Translations under genes and position numbers: made by a program
Assembly (NCBI GenBank): GCA_014871385.1
Contig: CM026426.1
Span: 98,296,861-98,360,860, forward strand
Origin: Ceratodon purpureus
Lineage: Eukaryota; Streptophyta; Bryopsida; Pseudoditrichales; Ditrichaceae
Length of the DNA: 64,000 bases
Direction of reading: 5' to 3'
Notes under the pieces: generated by a model
The model's input: only the letters and a program-made list of their open reading frames with translations
What the model was told of the DNA's origin: nothing
Database searches by the model: none
Shown: piece by piece, positions 54,142 through 64,000 of the stretch
How the letters are laid out: each line of letters starts with the position of its first letter
Numbering within the stretch: position 1 is the first letter of the stretch

Positions 54142-55617
54142 TTAGTAACCCACGCGGTAGTGCTCCTTGGGAGTGGGCCAGTTGTGTGTATCTCTGAAAC
54201 GGTTAATAAGATGTCCGAGTCCACCAATCGTTCCTTTGTTGTTTTGGCAAACTCTCTCAAGGTAACCTTCGAAAACCATTGCGAGTTCTCCAATATTCTT
54301 GAAATGGCGTGTTTCTACTGGCTCCGCTTCATGGTATGCCGTGCACATGTTGCCCTTGTTGATCTTTGCCGCAACCTTCGCGGCTGCGAAATCCTCCGAT
54401 GCAACCGTCAAATCTGGAATGATTTGAATATCTTGGTTTTCCTTGTGTACGTATACCACGCGAGGATCCACCCAGTATCGCCTCCTCATAGTCTCCTCCA
54501 TGTGATGGACACTCTCAAAAACCCAAGGCAACCTTCTGTTCTCTAGTGTCTTCGTCATCAAGCCCCAATCACAAACCCCGATGTAGATCTTGGACTCATC
54601 TTCCGGAAAGTGAAGTAGGATGTTGTCTGCTGACAAGTCATTGTGAAGATAACCGTATTTGTGCACAGCATCTATGATGTTACACAATGCCCAAGTAAGC
54701 TCTGTACGCTTACTTCGGAAAAGTTGGAGACGCTTCCCTAGAATCGGACTGTCCTCTGGATTCCTATTGAAGATGTAGTGGATAGGGAGGTCACCCGGGG
54801 CCTCATTGTTCCTCTGTAGCATGGCTCGAAGGGTCCCACCGTTCCACCAGTACATGAATCCCACATGTTCCAACTGATGAATGGCCATGAAGCGGATGAC
54901 ACCAGGATGGAGAATCCTTATCGCAAGAGATTCGTTGTTGTGGTCCACACGTGCCAAATCCGGCCTCATAGACCAATTGAGCGGCCGTTTCTTAGCAAAA
55001 TCCCAGAATGGTGGGATTTCCGGGTTTCCCTCAATAAGAATTCTACGTATCGTAGCATAACCACCTCTCTGAACTTCCTTGTCCAAGTAATAGAAAATTG
55101 CGTAGTCTGCCAAGATAGTCAAATGCCGTCTACGTAAGTCGGCCGCCGTCTCCATCCTAATCGGAGAATTCCACCATTTTACAGAGATCCGTCGATGCTT
55201 TCTTGAGCTCAGGGGCGCCATTAGTCTCTGGAAGCAATCTGCCTTTGAAATAACATCCTTGAAGGCCTCGACTCCCCCCCTTTGGTCCCTTGCATACTTA
55301 GACACAACGTCACGAGCATTCCATAACGCATCATGTGCACGCTGTGACACAAATTGAAGGTAACCGGGCTTCTGTCTCTCCGAATCCCAGTGCGGATGTA
55401 TAAAACAATCCATAATCTTTACCTCCATCTCCGACTTGAATTTCTTGGGCCCATCTTCTTCATACCGAATGTAACAACTGTTCAATGAAACAAGGGTGTT
55501 CTCCTGGTAAAATTCCACGATGAATGCTGTAATATAATCCTTGCAACGTAAGCTCGGTTTGTCATTGTATTTGTCCGCCCGTTTCCCCACATACTTTTGC
55601 TTCTTGTTCTTCGGCAT
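54142..55617 (-). CDS. Cargo protein-kinase-like protein, 491 aa
   Basis: Intact, ATG 55617 (MPKNKKQKYVGKRADK) to TAA 54142. An apparent extension to 55641 starts at TTG and is not needed. The N-terminal half is unassigned (CKDYITAFIVEFYQ, HPHWDSERQKPGYLQFVSQR, KWWNSPIRMETAADLRRRH). The C-terminal half has kinase landmarks: HLEHVGFMYWW-like hinge region, YGYLHNDLSADNILLHF (HxDxxxxN catalytic loop near residue 325), and YIGVCDWGLMTK, with DWG in place of DFG. A glycine-rich loop is not obvious. The APE/activation segment is unusual, so it may be an atypical kinase or pseudokinase. It is the least damaged gene in the element, which suggests selection or recent arrival. Confidence 0.75.
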   Translation of the reverse strand: MPKNKKQKYVGKRADKYNDKPSLRCKDYITAFIVEFYQENTLVSLNSCYIRYEEDGPKKFKSEMEVKIMDCFIHPHWDSERQKPGYLQFVSQRAHDALWNARDVVSKYARDQRGGVEAFKDVISKADCFQRLMAPLSSRKHRRISVKWWNSPIRMETAADLRRRHLTILADYAIFYYLDKEVQRGGYATIRRILIEGNPEIPPFWDFAKKRPLNWSMRPDLARVDHNNESLAIRILHPGVIRFMAIHQLEHVGFMYWWNGGTLRAMLQRNNEAPGDLPIHYIFNRNPEDSPILGKRLQLFRSKRTELTWALCNIIDAVHKYGYLHNDLSADNILLHFPEDESKIYIGVCDWGLMTKTLENRRLPWVFESVHHMEETMRRRYWVDPRVVYVHKENQDIQIIPDLTVASEDFAAAKVAAKINKGNMCTAYHEAEPVETRHFKNIGELAMVFEGYLERVCQNNKGTIGGLGHLINRFRDTHNWPTPKEHYRVGY

Positions 55618-55748
55618 CGTGGAAAGCCTTGAAGGCTTCAAGCAATTGAAAACCTAACTCCAAATAAACCCTTAATTCCCACAAAGATTAATCACAGCAA
55701 TACAAATCCGAAGGGTATTGAAAAAAATCGTTTAAAAGTTCGAAAAGT

Positions 55749-55763
55749 CCCCCCCCCCCCCCC
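55749..55763 (+). repeat. C15 homopolymer
   Basis: C tract in the probable leader of the kinase gene (a G run in the mRNA), mirroring the C21 tract in the RING gene leader. Confidence 0.95.
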
Positions 55764-55892
55764 TTCTTAAATAAGAGACCCCTTTCCTCCCGGTGAGAAC
55801 GACCAACGGAGAAGGAGCAAATCCCCCACCAGTAGCAATCGACCCCACGCGAAATGGGAGAAAAAAGTTAAAAAATGAAGAGGCGGCTTCCT

Positions 55893-55900
55893 CTTATATA
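55893..55900 (-). promoter_or_regulatory. TATA box of kinase gene
   Basis: TATATAAG on the minus strand, about 275 bp upstream of ATG 55617 and directly beside block D. Confidence 0.65.
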
Positions 55901-55904
55901 GAAG

Positions 55905-56583
55905 GCCGACCTCTCGGCTGTCCTCGCGGCCGTCCGATCAGACGGTCGGGTCGGGCCATGGCGCTACATGGCCGTCGCCCGACGCGGCCGTCTCCGCGGT
56001 CGGCCGCGTCTCCAGGCGATCGCCCACGCGGACGGCCCTCCACGGCCGACCATGCCGGCCGCGGGAAGTCCGATCCCATGGCCGTCCCTGAGGCCGATCG
56101 CGGAGACGGCCGCCCGATCGGACGGCCCTCCCAGGCCGACCATGGCGGCCGCGGGATCCGACGGCCGGCCGCGGCGATCGGACGGCGGGAACGATCCGAG
56201 CCGTCGGACCCTGCGGCCGTCCGCGTGGCCGTTCCCGCGGTCGGCCACGGCGACGGCCGGAGGGTCCGACGGCTGAGGAGGGCTGCCCACTTCCCACGGC
56301 CCGCGATGAGCCTGAACGGCCGCATCTTGGCCGTCGGATCGAGGTGCGGCCGTCGCTAGCGACCCCACGGCGGTCTTTGGGGCCGTCCCCGCGATCCGAC
56401 GGCCGAGATGGGGCGTGGTGGCGGGATCGGCCAATCAGACGGTTGGGAGATTTTTGACCCCCCCCGGGGTCGCAAAAATATTACCGCGACGTTATTCTTG
56501 AGCGTTGGGGACGCCACGTCCGGGACGGGGACGTCCGAGTCGGATGTCCGGAGCCGGGTCGGACGTCTATTTGAACAACTCTG
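55905..56583. promoter_or_regulatory. CGGCCG-dense block D and right end
   Basis: CGGCCG repeats (55905-56420) are followed by the right subterminal zone with GGACGTCC-type motifs and the terminal inverted repeat. The six overlapping ORFs are compositional artefacts. Confidence 0.75.
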
Positions 56584-56591
56584 CTCAAATG
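56584..56591 (+). repeat. Target-site duplication, right (CTCAAATG)
   Basis: Matches 39313-39320 exactly. Confidence 0.9.
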
Positions 56592-56781
56592 TATTAGATT
56601 TCCATGAATTAGAAATTTGATTGAAATGTATCAGTTTTTGTGCAGCTTCTTCGGAACAAGCGAATGTAGTAGGACATTTTTAACCAACAGAGCGGACTGA
56701 ATCAAAATTGCAATTTATTTTTGGCATGAGAGAAGTAAGTGCAAGTGTGAGAACAACTCGTGCTAAGTTTGGTACAGAGTC

Positions 56782-57446
56782 ATGGCTCCAAGGTGTTTAA
56801 ATAAGCTGAAACATGAGAGGGAGCCAATGGTTGATAAAACTAATGCGAGGGGAAAAGCGAAAACATGCAGTGGTTTGACAGAACCAATGCTAGAGGAAGA
56901 AACAAACCGTCTAGAATTATCCAGATTCCAACCATCAAGGCGGGAATGGCGAGGCCAGATTTTGGTATGTGCCGGATGTGCAGTACCATGGGTATATGCA
57001 CATGATACATTACCAGATGTACAATACCATGGCAAGGTGATATGAAGCCTGGGGTGATTCAAGATTATAATTGTATTCAAGGGATCTCACAGATCAGAAA
57101 AGTGAGTGTGGACACAGGTGAGACAGGATACGCTAGGAAATGGAATTTCAAGAACTTTCCTTGGCCAACTTCTTTGATCAAAGATGATCGAAGTGATGAT
57201 CAAAGTGCTGCACCTGGTATGGAGCGATCACTTGTGTACTGGCATGCATGTGATCATGTACTCACCACATCACCCAACTGCATAACTGACACTTCACATT
57301 CTAGTGGATTAAACAAACTCATAGTGCTCTGTTGTCCACCGCATGAGGAATACTCTCGATTCACAGATATAAACCAGTGGGATTATTGGAGAATCAGGGA
57401 GTTGTTCGTTAAAAATGCTCCCCCTCTTCTTCAAGCTATCAAATGA
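56782..57446 (+). CDS. Hypothetical protein, two overlapping frames
   Basis: 56782-57045 (MAPRCLNKLKHEREPMVD ... LVCAGCAVPWVYAHDT) overlaps by 4 bases (ATGA) a second ATG frame, 57042-57446 (MKPGVIQDYNCIQGISQIRK ... HACDHVLTTSPNCITDT ... YWRIRELFVKNAPPLLQ). Compositions are protein-like in both. A frameshift or an unspliced intron would make them one gene of about 220 residues. Family not recognised. Confidence 0.4.
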
Positions 57447-59414
57447 AGATCTTGATGAGCACTCTATGAGCGAGCCTTGGATGCTTAACCCCCAAACGCC
57501 TAAACAACCAAAAACTGGTCGATTTCATTCTTTGACCGCCCGCAGCTGTCATTCAGTGAACAATTTTTCATCCGCGTAATTTTTTTTGAGTTTAGAATGG
57601 TGAAATCTTTCCAAATTGACTTATTTTTTAGTAAAACTCCATGTGTGTGAATTTTATGACCATTCCAAAGTGCAAAACCTCAATACCGCGCAGTCCACTT
57701 TTTCAATCTTGAGTTGGTTCCTTTGCAAGGGCCGGTGGTTTTGGGAAGGAAAGAGTGTGGTGAATTTTTTTTTTTACTACTGCCCGGCGATTGAACCGGT
57801 TGTAAAATGGGCAGCCAGTAGTTTTGGGGGCGGTTGTGGGAGGCCCAAAAAGTGGATCCAAGTAGGCAGCCACAATGGCAAGGGGAGGAAATCCCTCCAA
57901 ATCACATCACCACATGGCACAACCACATTCAAATTGACTCAAATTCAAAACAAGGAGCTTGGCTAAGGCTAAGAAGAGGCTGCAACTACTAGTGCATTCA
58001 AAGATCAATGGAATCCAACTTTTTTGATGCAATAATGGGGCAAGAGGGGGAGATCCTTGGAGCCTCCAAAATCATTTCACAATCAAGGTGAATAAGGCTA
58101 GGATTCTAAGAAGCCTTTACTTCTTGACAATGCCAAATGCTACACAAGTGAAATGGCTGGCACTACCAAAATGCCGGCAACTGAACAAAGATGTAAAGAA
58201 TTCTAGAAATGCAACAAGGAGCGAACATTGCAATCTCGAATTCAAAGATCATAGGGAAGGGGAGGGGGGCCACTGCATTTACAAACTCAGAGGGCCGCAA
58301 ATTCGCAACTTGCTCAACAGTTCAAACATGCTCAACAATGAGATGAACCGAAACATGGAGCATGCAGCTGAAGTTGGGTTTGGGGAGAGTAGCTCAGGAG
58401 CGGAGGAATTCAGTTCACAGTATTGAGACGAGAGGTGCCGAGAGAGTTTGATACTGCGACTGTGGGGACAGGAGAGTTTGGAGGGTGAGTTCAGTGAGAG
58501 AACTGAGAGGATTGGAGAGGACAGAGGGGTGAGCGGGTAGGGAGAGTTGAAGGGAGATTAGGGAGGGAGGGAGGGCGAGGGAGAGAGCGGGGGTAGGGCC
58601 GGGAGAGAGAGGTCGGGTTGGGAGCGGGAGCGCCAAGGGCAGGGAGCAACACCGAGGGCCCACGGGGCAGACCATCCCGCGTGATTCCGGGCTGACAGGG
58701 AGAGGCCAACGGGCTGATCCACTGATTTGCGCCATTTGACTCGGTGACCTAGCCCATGACTTGAGAGACTTTTTGGGCGGGCTACTCACTGGGCAGCAGG
58801 GAACTATTTTGGGCCGAGACTTTGGCCCATGATCTGACACTGCCCGCCCTCATCGGGTTTTGCTCCCTCCCTTCAGCTGCAAGGCGAGCTGCGTGGGGCA
58901 GCCCACATGCTCCACCTTCCATTCGGAGCTGCAGATCACATACTTTTTTGATCCAAATGTAGTGAGATTGATGCTCATTTGCATTCAAATATAATCCCCT
59001 TTGTGTATGAGTGGTCCAATTTTGAAAATGAAGCATGTGTTTTGTTTTGGAGGTGACTTTGCATTCATAAACTTTTTTTAGAGCATAGGAGTGGCTGTGA
59101 TTGCAAGGCCGATTTCTCTCATTCTATAATAGCTTTTGAGGGGATGTTTTTTGCAAAAGGTTCTCTTATACTTAGACTTTGATTTGCACCCTCCAAACCT
59201 ACCGTGTACATGAATTGGGACTCCCTAGATTAGATTTTCTTTTGCTGCCCTGTTTTGCTCAACTCTTTATTTGAGCATTCAATCTTAGTTTTTGCACTAT
59301 TGCTTCCTTTTTTGCACCTTCAATCACTGTAGGGATATGCACTAGTGCTTTAACAACACCCTCCACAAGTTAGATCCCCAAACTACGTCAATCTGTTCAC
59401 TCAAAGAGCCTCAA
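57447..59414. other. No convincing gene; purine-rich tract
   Basis: ORFs at 57616-57966, 58088-58426 (plus) and 58415-58840 (minus) lack recognisable features. 58440-58640 is a GA/GGGAG-rich tract whose antisense translation is Pro/Ser/Leu-rich. Confidence 0.45.
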
Positions 59415-61600
59415 TTGAATTCTCACGGCCATAGGTACAGAAGGCTCATTTCAGCCACGGTGACGGGCACAGGCATTTGGGGGTTAAATGGCAAGAGTAT
59501 GCTTAGTACAGACAAAAGAACCGACGTGAATCTGTGGAGAGATGCCATATTAGCACTGCCCAAAGTGAATGGTCTCATTTTTGAAGGACCTATTGGTGAC
59601 TTGATTAAACGCATCTGCCACCAACTTGCCTTTAAAGAACCGGTAGACGAACCTGCTGAAACGTAAATGTAAGAGGTTAGCGCTTCAAGTTTGAGTAGGG
59701 TCTGAATTGTGGAGAAATATATGATTAATTAAGAATCGATACTAATAGATTTAATAGACTTTTAATTCATAGCTTTATTGTATGTATTTCTTTATTGTTT
59801 GTGTATAAAACAACACACTTCTGGGAGGGAAATTCAAACATGGCAACAAACCAGGTTGTATGAGCCGCATCAACATCCAAACTCATAAGACCCAGGATTC
59901 AAAGAAAATTTGACAGTCAGACCTCTTGCTCAAAGTCTCATGCTAGCTTGTTAATTATAAAACCAAGAGAGCTCAGACGTTGCACTTGCCATTGCTTACA
60001 CACATGTTAACCTCTCCTTCCTTAGTCTCCACTAGCTATTTTACGGTTTTTCATCCCTGTCCCCGACAGCCATCCAGTCGGCTGGATGAGCTCTGTCGTA
60101 GCCAACTCGATGAATTCTGTCGCAGCCGATTGGATGATTCTGTTAGTTTTCAGAGGGTTTAAGAGGCAGGTTTAGGGTTTTGGGAGATCATTCTACACTA
60201 GAGCAGGTAGAGTCATAGAGGTCTAAGAGCTGTTAGGAGCTGCTGTACCATGTTTTGGGGCTGTTTTGACCCATTTTATGCAGTTTTGACCTCTTTTTGC
60301 ACTTGTATTGTACATTTCCAGCATTCTATGAGGGTTTGGAGCACTTAGTTTAGTTGGGTTTTGATGGTATTGTGAAGCTAGGGTTTAGTGGTTAAATCCT
60401 CCTTTTACCATTGGCAACCATGCTTTAGTTCATACCATGTGATCTCCTGCTGGTTGTAGGCTGTTCTACACACTAGAGAGGTCCTGAAGTTCACACATTA
60501 GGCCTGCAGAGGTGCAGCAGTGACTGTCAGGAGTGTTTAGGGGTGCTGAACTGCTGTCACGGTAACTCTTAGGTGCTGAATAGTTTCTAGCAGGGTGTGG
60601 GAAGTCAATGCAGTGTTAGAATTGGTCGGCAGAGTGTTATCCAACCACTGGTAGGGTCCCAAGACACTTGAAGTCAAGCAAGACTGTTGCAATAGAGAGG
60701 GGAGTGGTGGCCAAAGAGTTTCAGATGTTTTCAGAGGTGGAGACATTTGTGCAGCAACGGTGGCAGTCCAGCACGTGTCCAGGGAGCAGTAGCAGCAGGC
60801 TGCTGGGCGTAGGTGCTGTTGACGAGTTGAAGGGACAAATTTGCTTTGGCGTTGACCCTGTGAACTGAGGGCAGTTCATGAGCGAAGAAGGGGATAAGGC
60901 TGCTTCAGGCCAGATTTGTATTCCAATTGTGAAAAGGGGCGAAAGGTAAGTAACCCGAAATTTTAGGATATCAAATTTCAAATTTCAGATTCGAAAATTT
61001 GGGATCTTAAAAATTTGAATTTTGAATTTTGAATTTGAGGACCTCAATTTGGGACCTTGGTCGGCTTTGCGGACCTCGATTTGGGGATCTGGATTGGCGG
61101 TGGGACGTCGTTTTTCGGGAAGTCGGTTGACATTTGGGACCTGGACCTAAGGTTGGCACATGTCAGAACAGACTGATAATTTGGGTTGCTGAGTGTATTT
61201 GGGTAGATTCAGGGTGATTTCTGTTTCAAGTATGGTGAGCAGTGTAACCACTGGACTAATTTTCTAAGGGTCAGGATAGTGTGAAAAAAGAGCTAGGAAC
61301 AAGTTAGGGGCAATTTTGCACAACTGCCTTGGTTTGTTCTTATTTGCTAAAGAAAGTGTTTGTAAGCACAAATTAGGCCATAGAGCCGTCTGTAGGGTCG
61401 ATGAGTGCTAAAGTGGCAGGGACTACAAATATGAAAGGGAAAGAACCAAATACTGGTAGCTGACTGATTGGAGGAGGCCAAGTAGAGCCGACCGCTGCAG
61501 ACAGGTTGTAACAGCCGCCAAGACTAGGCAGAACACACAGTCGACTAAACGCAGCGCACTGAGAGTATAAGCCGTTAGACAGTATCAGCCGTTCACACCG
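59415..61600. other. Probable 5' part of LTR retrotransposon, borders unclear
   Basis: A TATA-like TTATAAAACC (59956) and GC-poor leader sequence precede the gag. AATTTGAATTTTGAATTTTGAA simple repeats lie at 60975-61040. I could not find matching LTRs (only one would be in the window) or a clear primer-binding site. A short open piece (59468-59666, GTGIWGLNGKSM ... PKVNGLIFEGPIG) looks coding but is unassigned. Confidence 0.4.
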
Positions 61601-64000
61601 ATGGAGGAAGGTGACTCGAATGATCTGCAAGCTGAGAGAAAATCCATGGAGAGGTACAAACGCTGGCTGCAACATGAGGAGCAGACAGTAGAGCCGACAT
61701 CACCTGAGGTACGCAGCCGACTTAGCTTGCAGGGCAGTGCAGCTATGCATGAAGGTGAACTCGTTGACATGGAGGTTGAAGATGACATTTCAACATTAGA
61801 TGGGAGGACACAAAAGAGCCGATTTGAAGAGGGAAGGCAGTTCGAAAAAGGGGATAGACTAAACAGTCATCCTGATCAAGCCAACATTCCCTGGAGATAT
61901 CACGAGAGGAGAAGGACTGCGTCGTTCAGGGGGGACTTCTCCCCTGTAGTAGACGACTACAACACATTCTGTGAGGAGATACGTCAGACAAAGGAGGTTA
62001 TCGCGGAGCCGACACAGTGGCGAAGCACAGTCACTGGCAGAGCCGACATAGAAGCTAAGCCGACCCGGCTACGCAACCGACCTGTATCTCCAGGGCATCT
62101 GCCAAAAACTCCAAAGACACTGCCAGCCGCATTCTCGGACTTAAGGCAGAACTTGGAAGAAACAAGGAGTCGATCAGTTCAAGAGCACAGGTCGGTGAAC
62201 CACTCTGAAGGCATCCCTGGTAAGCATGTTCACTTCGTGAATGAGTTCCAACTTCCAGCGGAGTGGGAGCTAAATGAGGAGGACCAATGGGCAGTGGAGG
62301 CGTTCAGGGCCGACCTGTTGGCTAAGCGGGAGCGGGCTAGACAGCAGCATACGACTCAAGCCCAGGGTAGGCCAGACCAAGGTAAATATCTCGTGCAGCT
62401 GGAAGCCTTGCAGCAGACTACGCCGTTGGGAGTAGCATTGTCAAACCAGCAACACACAGAGCCGCAGTGGCCGGTGGAGCAGCACCCGACACTGCAGGAA
62501 GCCGAGTTCAATCGGCGTGTACTTCAGAAGGCAGCCCAACGATTGGTAGCGCAGCAGTTGGCAGCTCAACAGTTGGCTGCGCAGCAGCAAGAATAGGAGC
62601 AGCAGAAACAAGACCAACAGGAGCTGACGCAAATCAAGGATTGGTGGAAGGAGCCTCGAAGGAGGCACGAGCATGAGCGCACTGGAGGGATACTAGCAAG
62701 GCCGCATGATTTATCTACCATGGGCAGGAGCATTTCAAGACCATTGCTTGCACAGCCGACCTTCACGACACACAGGTTTTCTAGATATTTGGGCAACGTG
62801 ACAGGTGATGGGTACAACGCTCGGCAGCCGACTCAGTCAGTATGGTATCCTCGGCAATCTGCACAACCGACTGTTAGAGACTCAATACCTGGTCCAACTC
62901 AGGTCGCCCGGCTAGTGGATGCTCGATCTACTCCAGCACCTCCGGACTCTAGTGTTGCTGATTTTTTGCGAGCCGACTGGACAGTGCCGACTGCCACTAA
63001 GATACAGACGACTTATCCGGCCACTTTGGCAGGATATCCCCCTGAAGTACCAATGATACGCACAGCCAACTTTAAGTTTGGTCCTCCACAGCCACCAGTC
63101 AGTGCACAGCAGAAGCAATTGCCATACCGGACATACAAGGAGGGAACTGACCCTGATGCTCACCTAAGGCATTTTGACAAGTGCGCTTGGTTTAATGGAG
63201 AAAATGATGAGATTGTACTCATCCTTTTGTTTGGAACAACCCTTGTTGATAAGGCATATAGTTGGTTTGATGATTGGTTGGATCATCACCCGAATGGTAC
63301 TTGGGATGAGGCTAAGGAGGCGTTTAAGTTGCGGTACAGAGAACAAGACTCCGATGAGCAGGTGTACATGACCCTGCGGACTTTCAAACAGGGTGAAGGG
63401 GAGAAAGTCCAGGACTATTACGAGCGCTTTATGAACCTGGTCAAGTGAGGTGAAACTGAGGTGGGTGAAGGCTTTAAGTTGACGTATTTCAGGGCAGGAT
63501 TGTTAGATTATTTGAAGGTGACAACCAGCAGTTCTACAGCCAACACCTTGACGGAACTGAAGGAGTTAGCACGACGCTGTGAGACTCACCGTACAGATGC
63601 TTCAGGGAAGAACCTGTACTTTCAGCCTAAGAAGACAGAGCCGACCAACAGCCGGTCTACTACCGCACCAATGCAGACAGACGGAGCCGACACTGCCAAC
63701 CAGAGATTTTGCACGGTGTGCAAGAAATTTGGACATGAGGATACATACTGCTTCTTCAATCCAGACAACCCCAACAACAGACTTCCCCAACCAGAAGATA
63801 AACCAATGGTGGGAGTCAGCACTGTTTTTGCTCATGAACAGGCTAGCAGCTCTAGGAGGCCTGTCAACAGCCGACCTGGAGGATATCAGAATGGCGGTTC
63901 TAGCAGAAACGATGCGTGCTACCTCTGCTTGGGCATTGATCATCAAATGCGTAACTGTCCATTACTATTGCAGTTTCAGCAATTACTAGCTTCTGAAAAA
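61601..64000 (+). pseudogene. Gypsy-like LTR retrotransposon gag, interrupted, runs off window
   Basis: One frame from ATG 61601 (MEEGDSNDLQAERKSMERYK) to the window end, broken by TAG 62594 inside a Gln-rich run and TGA 63446. The N-terminal 330 residues are charged and Gln-rich. From about 63120 the translation is a retrotransposon gag core (DPDAHLRHFDKCAWFNG, LVDKAYSWFDDWL, WDEAKEAFKLRY). Two CCHC zinc knuckles follow, CTVCKKFGHEDTYC and CYLCLGIDHQMRNC (both C-x2-C-x4-H-x4-C). This is the nucleocapsid-like RNA-binding part of a Ty3/Gypsy-type element; the protease and polymerase part would lie beyond 64000. Both stops fit CAG-to-TAG and CGA-to-TGA changes. RCCGAC motifs are unusually frequent here. 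Confidence 0.8.

Larger units (their letters stand above)
39321..56583. mobile_element. Giant cargo-bearing hAT element, 17.26 kb
   Basis: The left end begins CAGGGTTATC. The right end read inward begins CAGAGTTGTT: 7 of 10 bases match and all three differences are transitions. CAGRGTT ends, the exact 8-bp duplication and an internal BED/DUF659/hATC transposase define the hAT superfamily. Both ends carry the subterminal palindrome GGACGTCC: left at 39333, 39358, 39368 and 39658; right at 56529, with close variants at 56542 and 56561. Four genes lie inside in two convergent pairs, each with a TATA box next to a CGGCCG-rich block. Typical autonomous hATs are about 3-5 kb, so most of this length is cargo and spacer. 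The repeated palindrome of the flanking region is absent inside, in keeping with a foreign insertion. Confidence 0.88.

Noticed and set aside
39287-56625. GAAATTTGATTGAA on both sides of the giant element (39287, 56612) as a longer target duplication
   Set aside because: It is separated from the ends by different distances (20 and 28 bp) and the exact 8-bp duplication already fits hAT; probably chance in AT-rich DNA.
58415-58840. 141-aa Pro/Ser/Leu-rich ORF
   Set aside because: Antisense of a GGGAG-rich purine tract; composition artefact.
59415-61600. Delimiting the 5' LTR and primer-binding site
   Set aside because: Only one LTR could lie in the window and no primer-binding sequence is recognisable, so no borders can be supported.
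26225-63448. TAG as a sense (glutamine) codon, as in some ulvophycean algae
   Set aside because: TAG also stands at plausible gene ends, TGA interrupts frames in the same way, and frameshifts accompany the stops. Decay explains all of this more simply.

Overview
The window looks like nuclear DNA of a land plant or close streptophyte relative. It has an AT-rich, gene-poor background, GT-AG introns, plant telomere-type AAACCCT units inside a minisatellite, a plant-type hAT transposase, a Gypsy-like gag, and fragments of plant-typical genes (a STAR1/ABCI17-like ABC ATPase, a PH-domain protein and a membrane-protein exon). I cannot fix the taxon; a moss, lycophyte or charophyte-type genome is a guess. 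All family assignments were made by eye, without a database search.

Layout. 1-9 kb: minisatellites, an apparently chimeric cluster of gene fragments (2731-3931), a 125-bp hairpin and small doubtful ORFs. 9-24 kb: very AT-rich repeat DNA with (TA)n tracts, a degenerate 31-bp repeat, several copies of a dispersed repeat carrying a pol III B-box-like motif, and a broken STAR1-like ABC ATPase gene. 23.9-28.2 kb: a segment bounded by imperfect ~35-bp inverted repeats, with one unknown protein gene. 28.7-38.7 kb: a cluster of decayed genes (F-box-like, unknown, two paralogous coiled-coil/RING genes). Most have an almost perfect 14-bp palindrome, TGGCGCCGGCGCCA, 50-290 bp upstream of the start.

39,321-56,583 is the main discovery: a giant hAT-family element of about 17.26 kb. 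It has an exact 8-bp target-site duplication (CTCAAATG), hAT-like inverted ends (CAGGGTTATC / CAGAGTTGTT) and shared GGACGTCC subterminal motifs. It contains four genes in two convergent pairs: transposase (+) against a coiled-coil/RING protein (-), and an Arg/Gly/Tyr-rich protein (+) against a protein-kinase-like protein (-). The pairs are separated by a G-poor, AT-rich spacer. Each gene starts at a TATA box beside its own CGGCCG-dense block. The RING and Arg-rich proteins seem to share an N-terminal module, which suggests that the cargo belongs to the element.

56.6-64 kb: flanking DNA with hypothetical ORFs, then the gag half of a Gypsy-like LTR retrotransposon that runs off the window end.

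Over the whole window, otherwise long open frames are broken by TAG (12 cases) and TGA (4 cases) but never TAA in my reading. This fits CAG-to-TAG and CGA-to-TGA changes at methylated CHG and CG sites.
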